From positions 620,001 through 684,000 of the forward strand of contig NC_081332.1 of assembly GCF_022539665.2 (NCBI RefSeq): DNA of 64,000 nucleotides, written 5' to 3'. Positions within the stretch are counted from its first letter, which is position 1. The number at the start of each line of letters is the position of its first letter. Of this stretch, positions 1 to 10,780 are shown in pieces. The notes under the pieces are model-generated. The model had not been told where the DNA came from and made no database searches. It saw only the letters and a program-made list of their open reading frames with translations. Source of the stretch: Daphnia carinata. Its lineage: Eukaryota > Arthropoda > Branchiopoda > Diplostraca > Daphniidae. The position numbers were made by a program, and so were the translations under genes.

Positions 1-429
1 GTTACCGCGAGTGATTTCCGCAAAGGTGCATTTGGTTAATGGTTTTCGTCGGTTTTTGTGTGTGAAATACGGCATATGAAACCGATTTCCGCATTGTACC
101 CCTACAGTCCTACATTGGCAAAGAAGACTAAACAGCATCCTTTATCGAAGTGTAAGCTTAAAATTTTTTTAAAATTGGTTTTACTTGACTATTTAGACAA
201 TGTAAAGGGCCATATCATTCTAAAATCCTCATGGAAAATGATAAAGTAAAGTTTCCTAAATAAATTTCGAGAAAGGTAAAGAACTGAAAACAATTTATTT
301 TTTTTTTAACAAACAGTATTTTGTAATGCTAATATTTTCTTTTAGGCTGCTTCAAAATAGATCTCGTCAATAATGTTGCCTAATAGTTCAATGTTCAGTG
401 ATTGCAAATAACATGGAAAGGAATTGCAT
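1..429. other. No gene seen; AT-rich sequence
   Basis: No convincing exon is seen. Positions 36-60 (ttaatggttttcgtcggttt) resemble the inverted-repeat DNA at 6940-7145, so a relic of the same repeat family is possible but unproven. Confidence 0.3.
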
Positions 430-431
430 TA

Positions 432-1763
432 GGGGAGGTAGGGCGCAATTGGAACGCGCGGCAATTGAAACAAAAATTCTACCACTTAAAGTGGTAGGTA
501 TGCGATGTGTTAGGTGGCAAGTATGTAAGAGGTTTAGTTTAAAAAATTTGAGCTAACGCGAATTAAGGTTGTACATAATCAGAAAAAATTGGAGGCTTTA
601 GACTCTAAAAGTTTTTGAGTTATCCCAGAAAGTTGTTTTTTGACTGTTCATTTGTAGTTTTTGCCCAGACAATTTTTTTAATTTTCACACATAAAACGAT
701 GGAGGAAATCATTAAAAAAGGTCTTGAATCATTCATCGTTCATTAAGCTATAAATTGATAACATTAATTTTTTCCTAGCTAAATTTTATCCCCTATAAAC
801 ATTAAAACTCCGTGAAGACCCATGCTAGGGGCAATTGGAACATCTTGTTCCAATTGCGACCCTTTCGTATGCGCGTCTCCGTTACTGCAGTCTGGCAACG
901 GTGCTATAGCCCTACGCAGCATATTAGCAGAGCTATTTTTTCAATTTGTTTTTGAATGTTGTTGTGTATTTTTTGTGGTGACGAAAAAAATGTCAAAGAG
1001 TTTACTACTAAAGTTCCTCTAGTTGTTTTGAAAAAAATTTAGATACCTTGTTTTCCTATTCCAGCTACTTAAAAGTAAATAATGCACATCAACGCATATC
1101 GTCTACTGGGTGGCTGACACTTATCGTCTGCTGGGTAGCTGACACTTATCGTCTGCCATTATGTTTTGTTTTTATTTACAGCGTTGATTAAAGAAATAAA
1201 ATTTAAAAATTTAATTACCGACATTAACAACAATTATGATATAAGGCTGGGCATGCCATATTCGATTATAAAAATTTGATCTCCATACTATTAACCGTTC
1301 TTTGGATTACTAACGGTGTTCTGAACCTAATTCAGAAAACTACCAAAATTCATTAAATAATATTTAGTTACTATAGAAAGTTATAAAATATCTTAAAAAA
1401 TAAAGATCCTATTCTTTGTATTGCTGTAAAGAATTCATTAAAATACGTATCCCAGATTCTGAGATATCGTCGTTTTAGTTTCTTCATTAAACCGGGAGCT
1501 CTCTTATGGGAAAACCCACGTTTCAATTGCCCAGACACACTGTTTCAATTGCCGAGTAGAATTGGCAATTGAAACATCTTGGGGTACCTCCAGTTTTTTA
1601 CACATAGCAGATGTTTATCTTTGCTGAAACCACCCAAAAAAATACCATTATGTAGCTGGGATAACTGGCTACAAATCTATATAGTTTTTAGTCAAGTTGG
1701 ACGATTTTTGTAAGCGTACGGAACAAAAATCAGTTTTGTGTTCCAACCACGCCCTACCTCCCC
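432..1763. mobile_element. Non-autonomous DNA transposon with 24-bp TIRs and TA target duplication
   Basis: The ends are inverted repeats: ggggaggtagggcg then caattggaac at 432-455, mirrored at 1740-1763, with 21 of 24 bases matching. Both ends are flanked by TA (430-431 and 1764-1765), the target duplication of Tc1/mariner/pogo-type elements. No transposase ORF is visible. The interior carries repeated copies of ggcaattgaaac or caattggaac in both orientations (near 455-475, 830-860 and 1523-1580), which may be transposase-binding repeats. A perfect hairpin, ctaccacttaaagtggtag, lies at about 480-499. Superfamily assignment is inference from the target site. Confidence 0.6.
1097..1157 (+). 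repeat. 25-bp tandem repeat, about 2.4 copies
   Basis: Two 25-bp copies starting tatcgtctactgggtgg (1097) and tatcgtctgctgggtag (1122), then a partial third copy at 1147. It lies inside the 432-1763 element. Confidence 0.7.
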
Positions 1764-1975
1764 TACCAGAATCTTCTGTTTCTATCACTTCTTCATTTTC
1801 ATCTCCAATGACTTCAACATGACCTTTATGATGTAGAAGATCTCCCTGCAACATTTCCTGTGGAATTACTGCCCAAAGAGTAAACAGACCATTTTGATAT
1901 TTCATCAGGAAGGTTCAAAAGATATTTAATTTATGACTTAAAAACAATATTACTTTGACCGCAGTTTTCAGTTGC

Positions 1976-2221
1976 TTAAAAAAAAGCACTATGAAACGTA
2001 TGTAAGTGTTTATTTAAATTTGAAGCCGATTTGAACTTTTCTGTATGGAAGCATTGCTTAGAAAACAAACAGCTACTTTCAAATAATGGGTCTTTTGCAT
2101 GTATTGCCCTGTAATGTTTAAGCAAAGCTCTGCCATTTGTTGTTTTAAAATTACACACCCCCACTTGGCAATCATAATTGTCCAGAGGATCACAAGGTAC
2201 GCTATATTTGTCCACAGACAT
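1976..2221 (-). CDS. C2H2 zinc-finger protein fragment
   Basis: An 81-codon ORF with an ATG start encodes two zinc-finger-like units: C-x4-C-x12-H-x4-H (CQVGVC ... HYRAIH) and C-x5-C-x14-H-x4-H (CLFSKQC ... HLHTFH). It is short for a complete zinc-finger protein and may be the first exon of a longer minus-strand gene. A further open stretch follows at 1905-1765, acidic in its last third (...DENEEVIETEDSG), and the 432-1763 transposon interrupts it. It lies head-to-head with the plus-strand gene starting at 2761. Function is not known; nucleic-acid binding is only suggested by the fingers. Confidence 0.45.
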   Translation of the reverse strand: MSVDKYSVPCDPLDNYDCQVGVCNFKTTNGRALLKHYRAIHAKDPLFESSCLFSKQCFHTEKFKSASNLNKHLHTFHSAFF

Positions 2222-2760
2222 TTTTCACTTCCACGACAACGGATAACTGAATGTCAGTATAAAAGTAATTTGCTTATAATTGTTGTTCACCAACTATAAT
2301 CTGAGCATACAATGTTTGTTTGTTTTTTCATTCTGAACAATGGAATAGTATCGTCTGCTAATCCCGTCCCTCCCTCCGTCCCATTGTCTTAGCATTTTAC
2401 ACGTCTGAAATTGTATGTTCAATAATTATTACATTTGGAGGAAATACAAGTTTGGTATAAGGTAAATTAAAAATTAATTTCATATCCTAATGATCTTTGA
2501 AGGCAGCTCAAAACCCGTTATTATAATTGGCAATCGAAAACAGTTTTACAGTTCTATAAACATTGGCAGCACTGGGAGACGGTTTCTTCTTCTTCAAAAA
2601 AGACAGTGCTTTTCATTGTATAGCTAATGGAAAAACGATAGAGTGCGTAATTCGGCAAGTAACATTTATGTTTATCTGAAAGTACGTGTTCCTTTTCCGT
2701 TGTGCTGTTCTTTTTCTTTTTTTAAGATTTCTCTTTTATTTTTTTTGTTGCCTTAAGAAT
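2222..2760. other. Intergenic gap between divergent ORFs
   Basis: 540 bp between the minus-strand zinc-finger ORF and the plus-strand ATG at 2761. Any shared promoter would lie here, but no clear TATA box or other motif is seen. Confidence 0.3.
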
Positions 2761-4411
2761 ATGGAAGAGGTTACTAAAACCATAATAGTCGAATTAGATG
2801 GGAAAGAAGAATACGAATTGGAATTCATCAGTACTTCGTCCAATTTTGATCTACAAGTGATTTTTACGTTTTTACATTGCAGTGCACAAGCATGCCAAAG
2901 CCTAGCTGCTCAAGAGTAATCGTCCAGGATTTACATGTTAATATCTGTAAGTTAATTGCATTTATTTTCAAATGGCATGACATAACATTTTTCTTACAAC
3001 AGCTCCGAATAAGACAAACACAAGGGCACGAGAGGGTGCAGAAAAACAATTGGCAATAAGTGAGAACACCACTTTCACTGTTCCTCCTACAACATCTCTG
3101 ATACAAAGTGAGTCAAATCTCCTAGGGCCATGTGCAGGTATTTTCTACGATAGACAAATTTTTATATTTTGGTATGCGTTCCTTCTTATATCTTATTTTT
3201 GTAAAAGGACATGAAGTGCTTCACCTTACACAAGGAACACTTATCAATGAAAGTTTACAGCCAGATGTAGTGATTGCAGAGGAATACGTCAATTTCCAAC
3301 AAGCAGACTCTTTGTTAGGTGGAAATAGTCAACAGTGTGTTATTGAAGTGGTACCAACCCTAGTAGCACGCGGTGCGGTTTCGGTACCCGAAAGGTGCCG
3401 TACATACCAGAAAGGCATCCGCACCGATTTCAGGCACCAAAACGGCACCAAAATGGTACCCGTTTGCAGGATACTAAGGCATCCTCAAGGCGGGTACGAA
3501 AGGGGTACCATTCCGGCACCCGAAACGTCCCGCAGATGACGGAGAGAGCCGACACACCTTTCGGGAACCAAAACGGCACCAAAATGGTACCATTTAAATG
3601 TTGTGCTCATTAAAAAAAGATTGTAAATGAACCAAAATAATCGTATATTAAATTTAAAACACATTACTTGGGTATAATTATCAAGCTTAGGGAAATGGAA
3701 AGATGATGCAATTCTTGGAAAAAGAATCTGATAAAAAATACTCATTTGAAAGTAAATATAAATTAAATTAAATTAAAAAATAATATTTTTTAGGATATTT
3801 CAAGAATTTAAAATTCTTATTAATCCAAAAATAACTATTTTATTATGTTGTATAGACAATTTGTATTAAAAATAATAGTATTAAAGGGTTTGGTGTCAAT
3901 AATTAATATTGGAAGAAATTACAATCTTGTCACTTAGTTATTCTTTAAAGAAAATGGGATACGTTTATTAAGTTAGCTTGAGTTTTGGCTTTTGGGGGGT
4001 GGTTTCAGCGCTTTAAAATTAAACTTGCGCAAGCTGTGAATTCGAAGCTTGCCATTTAGCTAACAAAAATTAAGCTACTGAAATAAGTTTAAGCTATAAA
4101 AGTGGGAGTTAGGAAAATATATATTATTTAGCATAAGAAATGCTTAAAACATGCATTAGTTATGATAGGACTTTAATCTTTAATAATTTATTTCCTTCAA
4201 AAAAATTAAAATCATCATTATTAAGTTTGAAAACAAAAAAAACATTTAGCATAATTAGTTTAATTACTTTTGAGGGAACGAAAGTTAAACTTAATTTTCG
4301 ACTTCATCTTTAGGTTTTCTAAATTTTGTTTGTGACCTGTTGTTGAAAAAAACTTTTAAGTATTTTTCTAGATTTCTATTGTATATTCTTCGGAAATATT
4401 AGTTATAATAT

Positions 4412-4727
4412 TGTAACGCACAGCTGACGTAGGGTTATGCAACCTATAGAATTTATCTCATGGTTAACTCCCGAGAGTTAGATAAACTGATGATTATTAA
4501 ATGTCACAGGAAGGTTATCACACAATTACTTAAATCCCTAGAACAGGAGAAAACGCCCAACGATGGTATAAAAGAAGACCACTCGGCTGGATCTGGGCTC
4601 CTTCCGTCTTAGTTATTCTTATGTGTCAAAGTTGTTTAAAACCTTGTTTCCTTTATTCTTAGTTTACTCTGTAGTCAATTCTCTTTGATTTCCAAATAAG
4701 CGGCTCTGACGTCGATCGTCCGTTGCA
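4412..4727 (+). mobile_element. Solo LTR, probably Gypsy-type
   Basis: A 316-bp segment starts tgtaacgcacag and ends gtccgttgca, with near-inverted termini (TGTAACG / CGTTGCA) and the TG...CA ends of an LTR. The flanks are atat at 4408-4411 and atat at 4728-4731, a 4-bp target duplication as made by many Gypsy integrases. A TATA-like ggtataaaag lies at about 4565-4574. No internal retrotransposon sequence follows, so recombination to a solo LTR is inferred. Confidence 0.55.
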
Positions 4728-4730
4728 ATA

Positions 4731-4803
4731 TGATTAGAATGGTCCAGTGGAAAGAACATCCGACTGTGATGCGGGAGACCTGAGTTCGATCCCAGCCACA
4801 GCC
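4731..4803 (+). pseudogene. tRNA-derived sequence (degenerate)
   Basis: It has an A-box-like tggtccagtgg (4739-4749), an arm like tRNA-Asp/His (ccgactgtgatgcgg) with GTG at the anticodon position, and a B-box-like gagttcgatccc (4783-4794). The 3' end cacagcc has no 5' partner for an acceptor stem and the anticodon stem has a mismatch, so this is a tRNA relic or SINE head. The solo LTR ends just upstream. Confidence 0.5.
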
Positions 4804-6643
4804 ATTTCTTTTCTTCGCTTTTTCTATTAATCTGTCATTTCGGTTACAGTAACGGCACCGTCTTGGTGCCGTATATTGGGTGTTAAACAGGTACCGGTTT
4901 TCCGGTGTTTGGGGGGGCGGACATCGTGTGCGAATTCGTAATGAATTCGATGGGAATCGGGCACCAAAACGGTACCTGACTTACCTAATCCCGGCACCAA
5001 AACGGTGACAAAACGGTGCCGATGTGCTACTAGGGAAGGCACGTACAAGCCAAACAACAATCAAGTAAGTATTATACTTTATAATAAATCCTATTGAATA
5101 TTAAGTTATTTTAGTTTCAGGTCTTGAACATGCTTCAAACATCCATCGACAACTAGACAGAAAAACATTTAGTCTACCTAGGTGCTTCGGTATGTCTGTG
5201 GACAACAAACTAAAATCAAAGAAGCGGTTGAATCACCTAGACCTACAAGCCGTAACGAGAGTTCTAGGGCTTGCCATTGCCGAACATACAATTGCGCCTG
5301 ATACCGACACCTTAAAATGGGTAGTTTCCCAGTTATTTAAAAAATACGGTAAAGGAATTATGGCAGATTCCAACAACGAGGAGGTATCAATGGTAAGTAA
5401 ACAATTTTGGCAAATAGTTATTTTCATTTTATTTTTTCTGGCTGTTTGTTTATTCTATTAGAGACTTCAAATAACTTCCCTGCAGCTCCGCTTTCGAAGA
5501 GAACGTCAAAAAGCTGGATTGAAACTACCTGGAAAGGGAGGTCGTCCTAGAAAGGAATTTGTCCAAACCAATAATCCAGATGATTTTGGCAACAAAGAAA
5601 ACGATGGTAATTCTGGTTGAAAATTGTTGTATATTCATAATGTTACTGTTTGCTTTCTTAGTTGATATGGTGTCTTGTTTGGAAAATGTTAAGGCGTTAA
5701 AGGAACAACACCAGCTGAGCGGAAATGCAATTTCAATTAAAACGTTGACTAACCTTACATTCAAAGGCAGGCGTCATGAAATTGGCACGGGGGTTTTTAA
5801 AAACGTACAGGAAATAATTCAAACGTTTTGCCCCGTGCTGGACCAACCATCTCACGTAAGTTCTATCTATAGATGTTTTTATTCATGCATTGATTAATAA
5901 AGCTGGACACTTTTTACAGTTATGTGACGAAATGGACCGAATTTTGGTCCAAATTGCTGTGCTGGCATTCGTGAGAAATGGATGGCTACTGTACCGATGC
6001 TTCTAAAACTTGCAAAATCCAGTACTTCTACATCTGTTAAAAAGGTTTTGCGTCATTACACGTCACAAGAGGAGTTTGACACATGCTTCGGTAAAATAAT
6101 TTAAACTTTTAATGTTATAGACTTACAATACATATTGCTGGTTCTAATTAGACTACCAATCTTGTGCAGCGCTGGAGTTGCTGTGTCTATTAAACCCTGG
6201 CAGCAAAAGATCACCAGAATGTAGACGATACGTCATAGATGTGGAAGAGGTATTGGTTTTAATAAAGTATTAGGATAACATAACCCCTTTGAATAACTTG
6301 TCACTATTTACAGGATTGTTTGGATATGAGTTCATATCTCAGAAAATTGCCCGCAACCAGATTGACTCCCTTTATTCTAAAAGTTGGACAGTTGTACACA
6401 ATTGTAGTGGACAAACAGGCATTTACCCAAACTTCCAATTCCAGTCTGGAGGCAGTTGTTCTGTTATTATGTGTTTATTACGTTTTTCATATAAGTTGGT
6501 GCAAATCTGCTATTCTAACGTGCCTATTTATGCAATCTGAATTGCTTGGATTGCCTTTGAAGGAAAAAGGTTCCCATTATGATTGCCTCACAAAGTTTTT
6601 GAGCGCTCTGAATGATGAGAATATAGAAGTAGAGCAAGAATAG

Positions 6644-7878
6644 GAACAGGAACAGGAACTATTATGTTTGTGTTTGACACTGAATGTTCAATCAGTTTGC
6701 ATTTTTACCTAGTCTTCTGAATGTTGATAATTGCCTCTACGAACCGTTTTATTATCCCATCTTTATTGTGAACAACACAGAAAGTTGTGTACTTATTGTT
6801 TTGTTGTGTGTGTAGTGGTTCACCGGTTGTTGTTGTGGTGATCGATTTCTTACTGGCTTATAGGATAATAAACCCGGTTGTTGCTATAACAATTTTCCTA
6901 TTTTTTTTTTATTTTTACATCAATTGAGGTTATGGGTGCATTTTTAATTTCAAATAAAAATTATTATGTTGGCCAATTTCGATGGTATTTTCTAACGATT
7001 TTCGTCAAAGCAACTTACCGAAAATCGTCGGAAAAAACCGACGATTTTCGTTTTCGGAAACGTACCGTCGGTTTTCGTCTGTTAAAGCATGCGTCCCTTG
7101 TCCACCGCTTTCAGACCATTTTTCCGTACGAAAACCGTTAACTAAAACTAACAGTGCACTATCAATATAAATTATGGAAAAGGGGGGACAAATACCAATT
7201 GTTTTTAGGGTTAATAATATCTGGAACATTTAAATTATTAGAAAATACTTAAATTGTTCAAAAATACGAAATAAAGTTACATAAATGCGAAAAATATAAA
7301 AATTTGTCTACGCATTATACGCTATTTGTTAACGGCAATATATGTATCCTACTTTTTCTCCTAAAATTACACTTTCTTTTAAAGCAAACTACATCATTAT
7401 GGTGAACACTGAAATAAGTATCTATTCCATACATAGTTTTCCTACAGCATAGTTTAATAGTTTAGCGAGACTAGGTCATTCCACGATAAAACAATAAAAG
7501 CTAAAACTTGTATGGAAAAACGTAGCTGTGACGTCTCGAAACTAGGTTTTCTTACAAGTTGAGCGACAGAGCGTCATCGTCAAGCATAGCGATCAGTATT
7601 TAGTTAACCTGTTTTCTGAAAAGCTGATAATTTCTGTTGTACTGATTTTCACTTACCTGAGGATTTTCTAACTTGTAGTGGTAACTATTAATAAGTAATA
7701 ACCTAACACCCTGAAAAAAGTAAAATCTTTCTTACATAAATTGCAATGCTTGTAAATGAACGGGGCTGATAACACAAACAACGCCTCGTGTCATACTTCC
7801 TTACATTTTCGTTGAAAGCATTCAAAATTTTAATTAATATCTACTTGTGTTCTAGTGTTATATTTCAAAGTAATAACA
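6644..7878. other. Intergenic; contains palindrome-rich DNA at 6940-7145
   Basis: No gene is seen. A strong hairpin (13-bp stem cgaaaatcgtcgg / ccgacgattttcg, A6 loop) sits at 7019-7050 within a segment full of ttttcgtcgg/ccgacgaaaa motifs, probably a degraded inverted-repeat element. Confidence 0.35.
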
Positions 7879-8794
7879 ATGTCCAGAGAACCAACCGGTC
7901 GCATGAGAAAACCAGGTGAAAGTTCAAAAGCAAACGTTGAAAGCAACTCTCATGCAGCATTCCAAGTAATGCTAAGCAAAGCATAGATATGCAATTACAT
8001 TTTCTGGATTAAAGATTGGTTTTTGTGGTTATAACAAAAGGTTGGATGTTTGCATAGCTTTAGGCTAGGGATTTACCATTTACCAGTAAATTGGGAAACT
8101 ACAGTACCAAAGCGAACCAACCCATTCCACTATCCTACAGAAAAGAAATCACAACAATTTTTTATTACGTGGTTGCCATTGACGAGCAAACTGGAGATTT
8201 TCAAAAGCTTACGATTACGTCAATGGTTCCACCAACTTGGATTTCATTGGATTGGAAATACTTAGTGTACCCGGGTACTGACTAAACTGTTGGTGGAAGA
8301 AGATCCAGTGAGTGGGATTTAAAGGTGCTTGTGAGACATCGATTCCCTACCAAAGATTGGTTGGAATATGATATTAAGCAAATAATGAACCTTAACAATA
8401 GAAAAGGTGTAACATTTTAGGTTTTCCTAAATTAAAATTTTAATCTTATGTTTAATGATTAGTTGGTGCTTAGGCTTGATGTTTTACTGGTTAAATATTA
8501 TTAACTTATTTTATTCGAATAGTTGTTTACTTGAAAGCAAAATCAGATCTAAAAGCACGGCACAACGGTATTACACCAGAACAATTGTCAGATTCTGAAA
8601 GAGATAGACGACGGACTAGAAAGGAGCAAATGCAGACGATGTCAACATTACAAGATGCCTCTCATGCTGAGGAAAGGTTGAGAACTAATAAAACTGCTAA
8701 CTCAAGCGAAAGGATCAATGGTGATGTAGTTGTGGAATATGATTCCACTGATCAGGAGATCGAGAAGTTCCCACAGTTGTTGTTCTTTGTTTGA
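7879..8794 (+). pseudogene. Three-exon gene with one in-frame stop, unknown family
   Basis: The exons 7879-7965, 8064-8406 and 8523-8794 have GT/AG boundaries and consistent phases (0, then 1). Exon 1 gives MSREPTGRMRKPGESSK. Exon 2 starts ARDLPFTSKLGNYSTKANQ and contains a W-rich core (PPTWISLDWKYLVYPGTD), then a TAA at 8283-8285, after which the same frame continues WDLKVLVRHRFPTKDW. Exon 3 is charged (ERDRRRTRKEQ) and ends at TGA 8792-8794. Read through, the product would be about 233 residues. I do not recognise the family. The single stop with otherwise intact splicing suggests a recent pseudogene, a null allele or a base error. Confidence 0.5.
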
Positions 8795-9564
8795 TCCTTT
8801 TTTGCTAAGCATTCCACAGTCACGTGAAAATTTTGAATAAAATAGTGTTTCCTTGCAAAAACATCATTTTGTATTTCACTATTTAACATAAGTTTTACTG
8901 AAACTTGGTATATGAACTTACTTTTATACTGATTTAGTTCTAATATATATCTACATTGCATACGGAATATGTAGCCTACGCATATCCTTTTCCTTTCATA
9001 AGCCATATTTAAACGGTACCATTGTACTGCAACAAAACAGGAGAATACGTTTAAATTGAGTGCGAGAAACACTTTTTGAACTAATAGGCCTACTAATGTC
9101 GTCTTACAAAAATTAGTCTAGAAACCGTTAAAACTGTGTATTTATTGCCAGATAAATAGCGTCGGAAATCTGCGTTTCATTCGCAAAACGCAGTCACAAG
9201 ACTGAGCTGAAACGCATCTCCAGCCGATGTTCACTTGCTAGGATAGTTGATGATTTGGTAAAATTTGTTGTACCTAGTCTGTCAAAATGCGAAGAACTAA
9301 AATGTTGTGATGACGGGAAACATAGCACGTTGCTGTGTACATTTTTGTGCAAAAAGTTTTTCTTGGCTGTGTTGGGATCAGAAGAAAAGAGGTTTAAAGT
9401 GGATTGGCGGTGAAAAATGACTGAAACGAAATAGGACTGAAAATTTCCAGCCCTATTTCTCCATGGCACTAGCCCTATTTCTCCTTAGTGATAGTGATAG
9501 TCCTAGTCCTATTCCTATTCCTTTTCCGTAATTCCAGTAGGAACGATCAGCTTCCAGCCGTAAT
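8795..9564. other. Intergenic; no feature supported
   Basis: No gene is seen. A short inverted motif, ctgcgtttcattcgcaaaacgcag, lies near 9170-9193. Repeated cagccctatttctcc and cctattcctattcc lie at 9450-9530. Confidence 0.3.
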
Positions 9565-9931
9565 CAGTGTTTCCACTTTCCGCAAAGTTGTATCCCTAGA
9601 ACGTTGCCAGACTGGGGACACAAATCCCTATTTTTTAAAAATGAAATCCCTAGAAAAATCTCTTTTACTTTCTGAAAAGCGCACCGTTCAACGCTGCCCG
9701 CTTGGTGGCTCTAATTGAGGAAGATTTTACTTTTGAAGTTGCATAGAGGCGCCAAAGGCAACAGCGGTTGGGTCAAAAATCTCAAAATCCCCAGAAATCC
9801 CCAGATAATTAAATTGGCCCTGGACAATCCCTGAAACCCTAGATTCCCAAAACTACACCCTAGATTCCAAAAATTTTCCTTATATCCCCCTAAATAGGGT
9901 AATATCCCTAGAAGTGGAATGTGAACGGCTG
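9565..9931. mobile_element. Small hAT-like MITE with 8-bp target duplication
   Basis: An exact 8-bp direct repeat gccgtaat flanks the segment (9557-9564, 9932-9939). The left end is cagtgtttccacttt. The right end read backwards is cagccgttcacattccactt, so both begin CAG and share a ttccactt block with a gap. The interior has many atccctaga and taggg motifs and no ORF. The 8-bp duplication and CAG ends suit hAT elements; the inverted-repeat match is imperfect. Confidence 0.45.
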
Positions 9932-9939
9932 GCCGTAAT

Positions 9940-10770
9940 AGTGTCGGCTTATATCCATTTTCCTTCTTTAAAAAACCGATGGTGTTAACTTATCGTTTAA
10001 ATGGTTCACAAAACATTTATCTCGTCTTATTTTAATTTGAATTGCAAGGGAACGTGAAAAATGTTGTATTTAACATAGTTCATTTAATGAAATACTATTA
10101 AAGCAAAATCAGAAATGTTTATTACTTTTTTCGCACTTTATTTGGGCATAACTGACTTTGCCAGTTGCACGGAGTTTCCAGATGTCATGCGGGCATGAGG
10201 ACAGTGCTACCCTCCGTCACAAGTTCCTAGAGGTTTGGACAGGCGTATCCCAAAAAACCACAAACCTACCCCAACACACGTAACCCTGCAGAAAATGTAA
10301 AAACATCTCCCGTCAAAGGTACCCCGACATATATACTCAATAAAAAATTAAAAAACGCCCCCGTCACATCTACCCCATTATAAATATACTACAATTATAG
10401 CCGTCGTATGTACCCCTTGGGGGGATACCCAGCCAGGAATCCCCCCTCCCCCCTCAACCCCAGAATGGCATCAGTATTCACAGCAGCCCTCCTCCGAACA
10501 TTACTTAAATGACGTTTTACTTATAGTTTCGAAATTTTAATTCCTATTCAAGCGAATCACAAAACTGTTCGTAGGACAGGTAATGCGGTAGGCTCACAAG
10601 ATCTAGAGTTGATATTCGTGTATGCAAGAGGGATTTTTTTTTCAAAAAATATAGTATCGGTTTACATAAAAACTTCGATAAAATTTTGCGATATATCGGT
10701 ATCGTGATATTAAATGCAAATATCGATACACGTCATCACTAGTATATAAGACTGTACGCCAGCATTACAA
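9940..10770. other. Intergenic; carries one copy of a 64-bp dispersed repeat
   Basis: No gene is seen. Positions 10435-10498 match 12625-12670 plus 13401-13424, a C-rich repeat ending gtattcacagcagccctcc. This copy is uninterrupted and shows the empty target site of the 12671-13400 element. Confidence 0.45.
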
Positions 10771-10780
10771 TTCTTATCAG

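Larger units (their letters stand above)
3355..5042. mobile_element. Composite insertion with CCCTAGTAGCAC inverted ends, inside an exon
   Basis: Inverted repeats ccctagtagcac (3358-3369) and gtgctactaggg (5024-5035) bound the insertion. A four-base gtac flanks it on both sides (3351-3354, 5043-5046), which could be the target duplication. The terminal 200-250 bp on each side are dense in ggtacc, ggcacc and aaaacggcaccaaaa motifs in both orientations, so the ends can fold on themselves. No transposase is visible. A solo LTR (4412-4727) and a tRNA-derived segment (4731-4803) lie inside. Superfamily unknown. Confidence 0.55.
2761..6643 (+). pseudogene. Broken multi-exon gene of an uncharacterised family (SAMD3-like C-terminal pattern)
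   Basis: Exons with matching phases can be traced: 2761-2856, 2883-2946, 3003-3137, 3208-3354 joined to 5047-5064, 5121-5392, 5462-5606, 5662-5855, 5920-6090, 6170-6249 and 6314-6643. The fourth exon is split by a 1.69-kb insertion; leaving out 3355-5046 gives back an open frame and the phase needed by the next exon (AGT then CTTGAACAT). Exon 5920-6090 has a second defect: it enters in one frame (LCDEMDRIL) and leaves in another (EKWMATVPMLLKL), so one frameshift is needed. The C-terminal part (FILKVGQLYTIVVDKQAF, then a hydrophobic VVLLLCVYYVF) resembles the end of a metazoan family annotated as sterile-alpha-motif-domain 3-like, judged from pattern memory only. A K/R-rich stretch (LPGKGGRPRK) lies mid-protein. 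With two lesions it is probably a pseudogene, though most splice sites look intact. Confidence 0.6.

Noticed and set aside
822-1022. 66-codon frame in the 432-1763 element
   Set aside because: No transposase-like motif; composition follows the AT-rich DNA.
4731-4803. Functional tRNA-His(GTG) or tRNA-Asp
   Set aside because: No acceptor stem partner and a mismatched anticodon stem, although A and B boxes are present.
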